The notes under the pieces: generated by a model | The model's database searches: none | Told to the model about the DNA's origin: nothing | What the model saw: only the letters and a program-made list of their open reading frames with translations | Position numbers and translations under genes: made by a program | In this document: piece after piece, positions 39,728 through 45,000 of the stretch | How the letters are laid out: each line of letters opens with the position of its first letter | How positions within the stretch are numbered: position 1 is the first letter of the stretch | Assembly: GCA_905221605.1 (NCBI GenBank) | Contig: CAJNDS010001001.1 | Location: forward strand, 1,567,792-1,612,791 | DNA from: Symbiodinium natans | Lineage: Eukaryota > Sar > Dinophyceae > Suessiales > Symbiodiniaceae | Length of the DNA stretch: 45,000 nucleotides | Direction of reading: 5' to 3'

Positions 39728-41078
39728 TCACGACATGTCAAACTTGATTTTGGTGTTGTTTTCGCTCTCTGCTTGTTTTTGTATGGGTTTTGCCTATATT
39801 TTGAAGGTGTTTTCCTTTTTTGGGGTCAGGGCAACCATCCTAAACCTTAAAAGTCACTACACCCGACATGTCAAACTTGATTTTGGTGTTTCTGTTGCTC
39901 TCTGCTTGTTTTTGTATGGTTTTGCCTATGTTTTTAAAGGTGTTTTCCTTTTTGGGGTCAGGGCAACCATCCTAAACCTTAAAAGTTACTACACCCAACA
40001 TGTCAAACTTGATTTTGGTGTTGTTTTCGCTTTCTTCGTGACACATCGCTACCATTGAGTACCATCTGCCCCCATCGCTTGCCAGTCCAGTTGGCTGAAG
40101 GTCTTTACCGTCACATTTCGATGCAGCAACAGCGGCTTCGACCTCTGCGAAAAATGTGCACACGCCCCGGCCCCAGTCCGTTCCCTCACAACAGATCTGC
40201 TCGAATGCCTGCCCGTGTAGGCCTTTGCAGTACTTGTGCAATCTTTGTCAAATGTGTATGCCACGCTGAATCACGCTGATGTTGCCCGTCGATTTTGGCA
40301 TCCGGGAGGCAACCCTCGGACATACAGCTGAAGATTCTATTCGCTCCGATTTGGAGGCCATCCTGTCAGCAACAGGATTATTCACGACATGTCAAACTTG
40401 ATTTTGGTGTTGTTTTCGCTCTCTGCTTGTTTTTGTATGGGTTTTGCCTATATTTTGAAGGTGTTTTCCTTTTTTGGGGTCAGGGCAACCATCCTAAACC
40501 TTAAAAGTCACTACACCCGACATGTCAAACTTGATTTTGGTGTTTCTGTTGCTCTCTGCTTGTTTTTGTATGGTTTTGCCTATGTTTTTAAAGGTGTTTT
40601 CCTTTTTGGGGTCAGGGCAACCATCCTAAACCTTAAAAGTTACTACACCCAACATGTCAAACTTGATTTTGGTGTTGTTTTGCTATCTGCTTGTTTTTGT
40701 ATGGGTTTTGCCTATATTTTGAAGGTGTTTTCCTTTTGTGGGGTCAGGGCAACCATCCTAAACCTTAAAAGTCACTACACCCGACATGTCAAACTTGATT
40801 TTGGTGTTTCTGTTGCTCTCTGCTTGTTTTTGTATGGTTTTGCCTATGTTTTTAAAGGTGTTTTCCTTTTTGGGGTCAGGGCAACCATCCTAAACCTTAA
40901 AAGTTACTACACCCAACATGTCAAACTTGATTTTGGTGTTTTTTTGCTCTCTGCTTGTTTTTGTATGGGTTTTGCCTATATTTTGAAGGTGTGATCCTTT
41001 TGTGGGGTCAGGGCAACCATCCTAAACCCTAAAAGTCACTACGCCCGACATGTCAAACTTGATTGTTTTTGTATGGTT
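39728..41078 (+). repeat. 132-bp tandem repeat block, copy 2
   Basis: This is the second copy of the block at 26161-27510, with the same alternating unit types, the same 654-bp higher-order step and a few base changes. Confidence 0.9.
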
Positions 41079-41122
41079 TTGATTATATTTTGGAGGGTGT
41101 TTTCGCTTTTTGGTCCTACAGA

Positions 41123-41603
41123 GCAGGGCACAGTTTCTTTCACACTCTCTCACGCTCTCGTTTTCTCACACAATCTCGCGCGCTTAAGTGCCGCTCAAGG
41201 ATGTGGGATAAACATGGACATGCTTGGGCATGCGCCTAAGTTTTTGAAGGTAAGGACGTGGAGACGGTGAGCAGAAGCATAGCGACGGTAAGGGCATTTT
41301 GGCCACGTCGGAGAGGGCGCATTCTGTCTAGCTCTCCCTTTCTCTTTCACGCAAGCTCTCGTTTGTCAATGTTTGTGAAGTGCCGCTGACGGATGTGAGA
41401 CAAACATGTGCATACTTGGGCCTAAGTTTTTGAAGGTAAGGACGTGTAGACGGTGAGCAGAAGCATAGCTACGGGGGGGGACGCATGCTGGCAGTTCGGA
41501 CAGGGCGCATTTTCTATCGCTCTCACACAATCTCTCCTTTCTCCATGTTCGTCACGCGTGCGAAGTGCCGCTCAAGGATGTGAGACAAACATGGGCATGC
41601 TTC
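41123..41603. repeat. 190-bp tandem repeat, copy 2
   Basis: This is the second copy of 27555-28035, with two single-base changes noticed. Confidence 0.75.
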
Positions 41604-42009
41604 GGCCGAGTTGTTGGGTTGAGGCAAAACCACTGCATAATGGCGCCGCAATGCTTGTGCTTTGCGCGTCTCTGCACGTGACGTGTACAGAAACAGGTAC
41701 ATGAAATACGTGTTGCTCGTTTTGCTCAGACGCCCCCCCCCCCCTTTGTCATGCTCATATCCCTGGTGCTCGTTTTGCTCAAACGCCCCCCTTTGTCATG
41801 CTCATGCTGCATCCCTGGTGCTCATTTTGCTCACACCCCACGAACAACCCAGCCCAGGGATGTTCCCTTGGAGTTCCGGGGCAGCCAGTCCCATTGTGGA
41901 CGTTCCTTCGTCTCCTACCACCTCGTGGCCAAAGACCTGGAGACCACTAGAAGCTTGCTCTGGGCACGCGGCCCCGCGAAACGTTCCGGGAAAGCAGGCC
42001 TCGAAAACC

Positions 42010-42077
42010 CGTGGTCCTGCAAATCCGTTTTTTGGACTAATAATTCTATTGTCCCACAACGGTTTTGCAGGACCACG
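42010..42077. repeat. 20-bp inverted repeat, copy 2
   Basis: This is the exact counterpart of 28442-28509. Confidence 0.8.
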
Positions 42078-42427
42078 CGTGTCATCTTGCAGTTCTCGTA
42101 CGTGGCTTGTCCTGTGCGGTCCTGCGGTAATGGTTTCTGCAATGAGAGAAGGTAGACATTGGGTCCTGTCACGTTCCTGCGCAGCGTTTCGCAGGCTTGG
42201 ACAGTGAGCTTCAGTGCCTCTCACCAAAGAGCTCACCACTTTTCATGAGCACCACATGGTTTGCGTAACTGCAGGGGAATCTGACACAAGCGTGAGTTCC
42301 TGCTTCTAACTGGTACGTACCGTGCAGGTGACTCTTTCCCACAAACCCTCTAACTAAACGGGAGCGCCGTATGGTTTGTGTAACTGCGTGGGAATCTGAC
42401 AGAAGCGTGACTGCCTGTCTCTAATTG

Positions 42428-44124
42428 GCACGTGCCGTGCATGTAAATCCGGGCATTTTGCCTGAGCCATGTTGCCCGCAAAACGTCGTCGTTTGCAGGG
42501 CAAGCAGCAGGCAAACACGGACCCAGCTCCAGACCCTTGTCCGAGACACGTGGGTTGCGAGGAGAATGGTCGAGGAAGGCTCACATGGTCATGAGAGGCG
42601 CAATGTCCTGCGAGTGGAGTTTACCAGCATAGATAAGGTTCCAGTTCTACAGGCCATGCTGGGCCAAGTGCCTGCTCATCTCATGGCTGCAGCAAGAGCT
42701 TTGCTTGCCTCCTGGCACGCAGAACCCCCCATAGTCTTGAATGAGCAACCGCTGCCTTCCTACCGCGGCAGTGGCACGATGTTCAGATACTCTGGCTCCT
42801 GGTCCAGGATTACAGATGCCGGGGCAAGTGCAATGTTGGCAGAAGGGGAGTCGCGGATTGCCGATATCTGTCGCCTCTTGCAGGACAATGTCGAGGTTGC
42901 AAGCCTTTGGGATGAGTTCCAACGCTTTGCGCAGCAGCTACGGCAAAGCAAGCTGGATCGTATGACTCTTGCGTGTGAGCTGCACACCGCTGTGAGTCTG
43001 GAGAAGCTGGTGCCCAGCATCCACTTTCATCTGATGTTTGACTCGAGATGCTTGGCGCAGGTTAGTTGGTTATGTTCTGCGTCCTGGCTCGGTTTTGCGG
43101 TCGCCGGTGCAGTTAGCTAATTAGGTGCCCTGTTTCAAAGGGTTGATGTGAACATGACCCACTGTTTCCACCGCCGCTGGCTTTGCCAGTGACACCTCAC
43201 GCCCGATATCGATTCGGGCGTTCCTCCTGGGTCCTTGCCGGTAGTTTTGTGGGGTAAAAGTAAGGACAGACGGTGACTCTGCCGAAGCCCAGTCTGTTGT
43301 GTCGTGGTGCCGTTCCGCATCAGTCTGTGGAGTGCAAGCAAGCCCGTGGAAAAGCTTGCCGAAAGGCATACGATCAGGGGCATTATTATTTACAGGTTCC
43401 GAAGATTGGCTCCATTCATATGACGACGACAGCTCCTGCCTTCACCACCTTTCCAATTGCGCCGGATTGGATTACCAATTTATGGCAGGCCTGTAAAATT
43501 ACGGAGCAGGTTGCGGAGAAGGAGTACCTGCGCTGCAAGAAGCACGTGAAAGCCTATTTAGACAACATGAAGTTCCATGCACAGTGCATGCAGACAGAGG
43601 CCGTTGCAGCGCGCAAGGCGCAAGCGCTCCTGGACCTTCAGCCCCTCATGAAGACAGCCGTTGTGCTGGAGCAGGTCCAGCGCGACTTCTTGCCACAGTT
43701 CGCCCGCCCCATGTTCCGAAGGAGCTTCCTTGTTTTAACTGGTCCCACGCGACTTGGTAAAACAATCTATGCTCGCAGCCTCTTCGGTCATCGCCAGACA
43801 CTAGAGCTCAACTGCTGTGGCGTGAGTCAGCCTGACTTGCGTGGCTTCAACCCTTTGGTCCACCGCGCCATCTTGTATGATGAAGGTTCCGCGGACATGG
43901 TTTTGCGCAATCGTCGCCTGTTTCAGGGATCCACAGAAGAGGTTACGCTCGCCCACTCTGGAACAAATCTGTTCACCTACAGTGTGTATGTCTACAACGT
44001 CGCTATGATTCTGACGTCGAACTCTTGGCTGCGTGAGCTGGAGGAGTTGCAGAGCGAGGAGCGCGAGTGGCTCGAAGGTAATTCAATCTGTATAGACTGC
44101 AAGCAGCCGCTGTATGAGACGTGA
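42428..44124 (+). CDS. Rep-like protein, HUH-type motif plus SF3 helicase (copy 2)
   Basis: This is the counterpart of 28860-30556. The HFH motif is at about 43022-43030, Walker A at 43741-43764, the Walker B Asp at 43879 and the motif C Asn at 44020. Only a few base changes separate the copies: one alters a Phe codon to Cys near 43300, upstream of the likely exon start, and the two others I noticed (near 43926 and 43981) look silent. All motif residues are preserved. Confidence 0.6.
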
Positions 44125-45000
44125 AAGCCAAGAAGCCGGAACTCTGTCTGTGCTCTGTGCCTAAACCACGAAGCCATATAATGATAGGGGAAGACTCTGC
44201 AACCATTTTTGGGCAAGCCGCTTTGGGGGCAGAAATGGACGCCAGGAGGCAGCTCTGGCTCAAGAACCGATTGAAAAATACAAATAACTGTTTTTCCTTT
44301 CAAGTTGGAGCAGACAAAGGCTTTTTCCACATGCAACAATGTTTTGGAAGTGTTGTCCTTCGTTCTGAACGGCTCGGGCATGTCAAACTATCTAGATATC
44401 ACCAACAGTTGCAGTGTTTTGTTGTGTTTTTCGCTTGTTTGGAGTTGCGTGATTTTTGACATGTTTTCTTGATTTTTGAGCTTGCTTTGAACCGCGCCCG
44501 CTTTTTTTCAAGCATGTAGGGCGGTGGGAGGGGGCTTGGGCGGGAGGGCGGGCCGCGGCCGCGAGTGTGCTGAGGCCTGCGAATGCCCGCATGCTCTGGC
44601 TTGTCATGCCCAGCCAAGTCGGGCTCAACTGATGTGCGACAGGAAAACTGCTGCTTGCCATCGGGTGCACGCCAAATCCAGGCAACAGGCAGGCGACAAC
44701 CTTGGATTTCCAGACTTGTTGCTCTCCGTCCTGTGCATCGTTCACATGTCCTGCATCCTTTCTTCCGAAGCTGTCAGCTATGTCTTCCATAAGCCTGAGT
44801 ACATCAGATTGCTGTGAAGGCGCATGCCAATTGTACACATGTTCCAGTGGTTTGTGGTTGACAGTACGCGGGCAGCTTCCATGCTTCTGACAGATGCCAG
44901 CTGTTGCGTTCAAACGTGCACAGGCTTGAGCACCATCGTCTCGAAAAAGGCATGTTGCAAGCTCGATAGCTGTCTGGCTTTTACGCGTCCAGTTGGCTTC

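Larger units (their letters stand above)
38403..45000. repeat. segmental duplication, copy 2
   Basis: This copy begins with CTTGGGGAAGGTGCAACATGG right after transposase unit 3 and follows copy 1 to the end of the window. It differs by two small insertions near 38726-38808 and 39125-39160, and by scattered single-base changes. The duplicated unit, from 24951 to 38402, would be about 13.45 kb including the three transposase units. Confidence 0.95.

Overview
The window looks like repeat-rich nuclear DNA of a dinoflagellate (Symbiodiniaceae, Polarella or a relative). This is an inference. It rests on the combination of element families, on genes in pieces with plausible GC-AG and GT-AG introns, on short TTTAGGG-like tracts, and on recent tandem amplification. 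No rRNA, tRNA, CRISPR array or bacterial-type operon is visible.

Positions 1-3740 hold low-complexity DNA. There are exon-like pieces of a minus-strand gene with a signal-peptide-like first exon (1044-1906), a coiled-coil exon (545-790), a GC-rich tandem repeat (about 2219-2490) and a striking two-sided array that changes from CCCCGTAAC units to GGGGTTACG units near 2790.

Positions about 4144-22684 are the most interesting part: a decayed, same-strand gene cassette that reads as an endogenous DNA virus or Polinton/Maverick-like element. In order it has a family-B DNA polymerase with an HNH nuclease module and a C-terminal SF1 helicase piece, a capsid-like protein, a long fibre protein ending in a Peptidase_S74 chaperone domain, and a retroviral-type (rve) integrase whose third catalytic position is Asp. 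The polymerase gene is interrupted by about 1.5 kb carrying GC-rich perfect palindromes and an antisense hypothetical gene. The capsid-like gene is split by a complete 8.66-kb Ty1/copia LTR retrotransposon on the minus strand (8819-17482). That element has identical 167-bp LTRs, a CAGGA target duplication, an initiator-Met-type primer site, a polypurine tract and one intact 2617-codon gag-pol frame. The frame has an unusual C-terminal extension with a membrane segment, long coiled coils and a second CCHC zinc knuckle. The viral genes are frameshifted while the retrotransposon is intact, so the latter is the younger layer.

Positions 22704-24950 hold a frameshifted 2-oxoglutarate-dioxygenase-like remnant, unexplained sequence, exon-like minus-strand fragments and a tandem repeat of about 69 bp. 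Positions 24951-45000 are a recent tandem segmental duplication with a period of about 13.5 kb. Copy 1 starts at 24951 and copy 2 at about 38403, running off the window. Each copy carries nested tandem repeats and a Rep-like gene (HUH-type motif plus SF3 helicase motifs A, B and C). Between them lie three head-to-tail copies of a 2.06-kb unit encoding a pogo/Tigger-type DDE transposase. Units 1 and 2 appear identical, and unit 3 has a 25-bp frameshifting deletion.

Family assignments come from motifs and remembered family patterns; no database search was possible.
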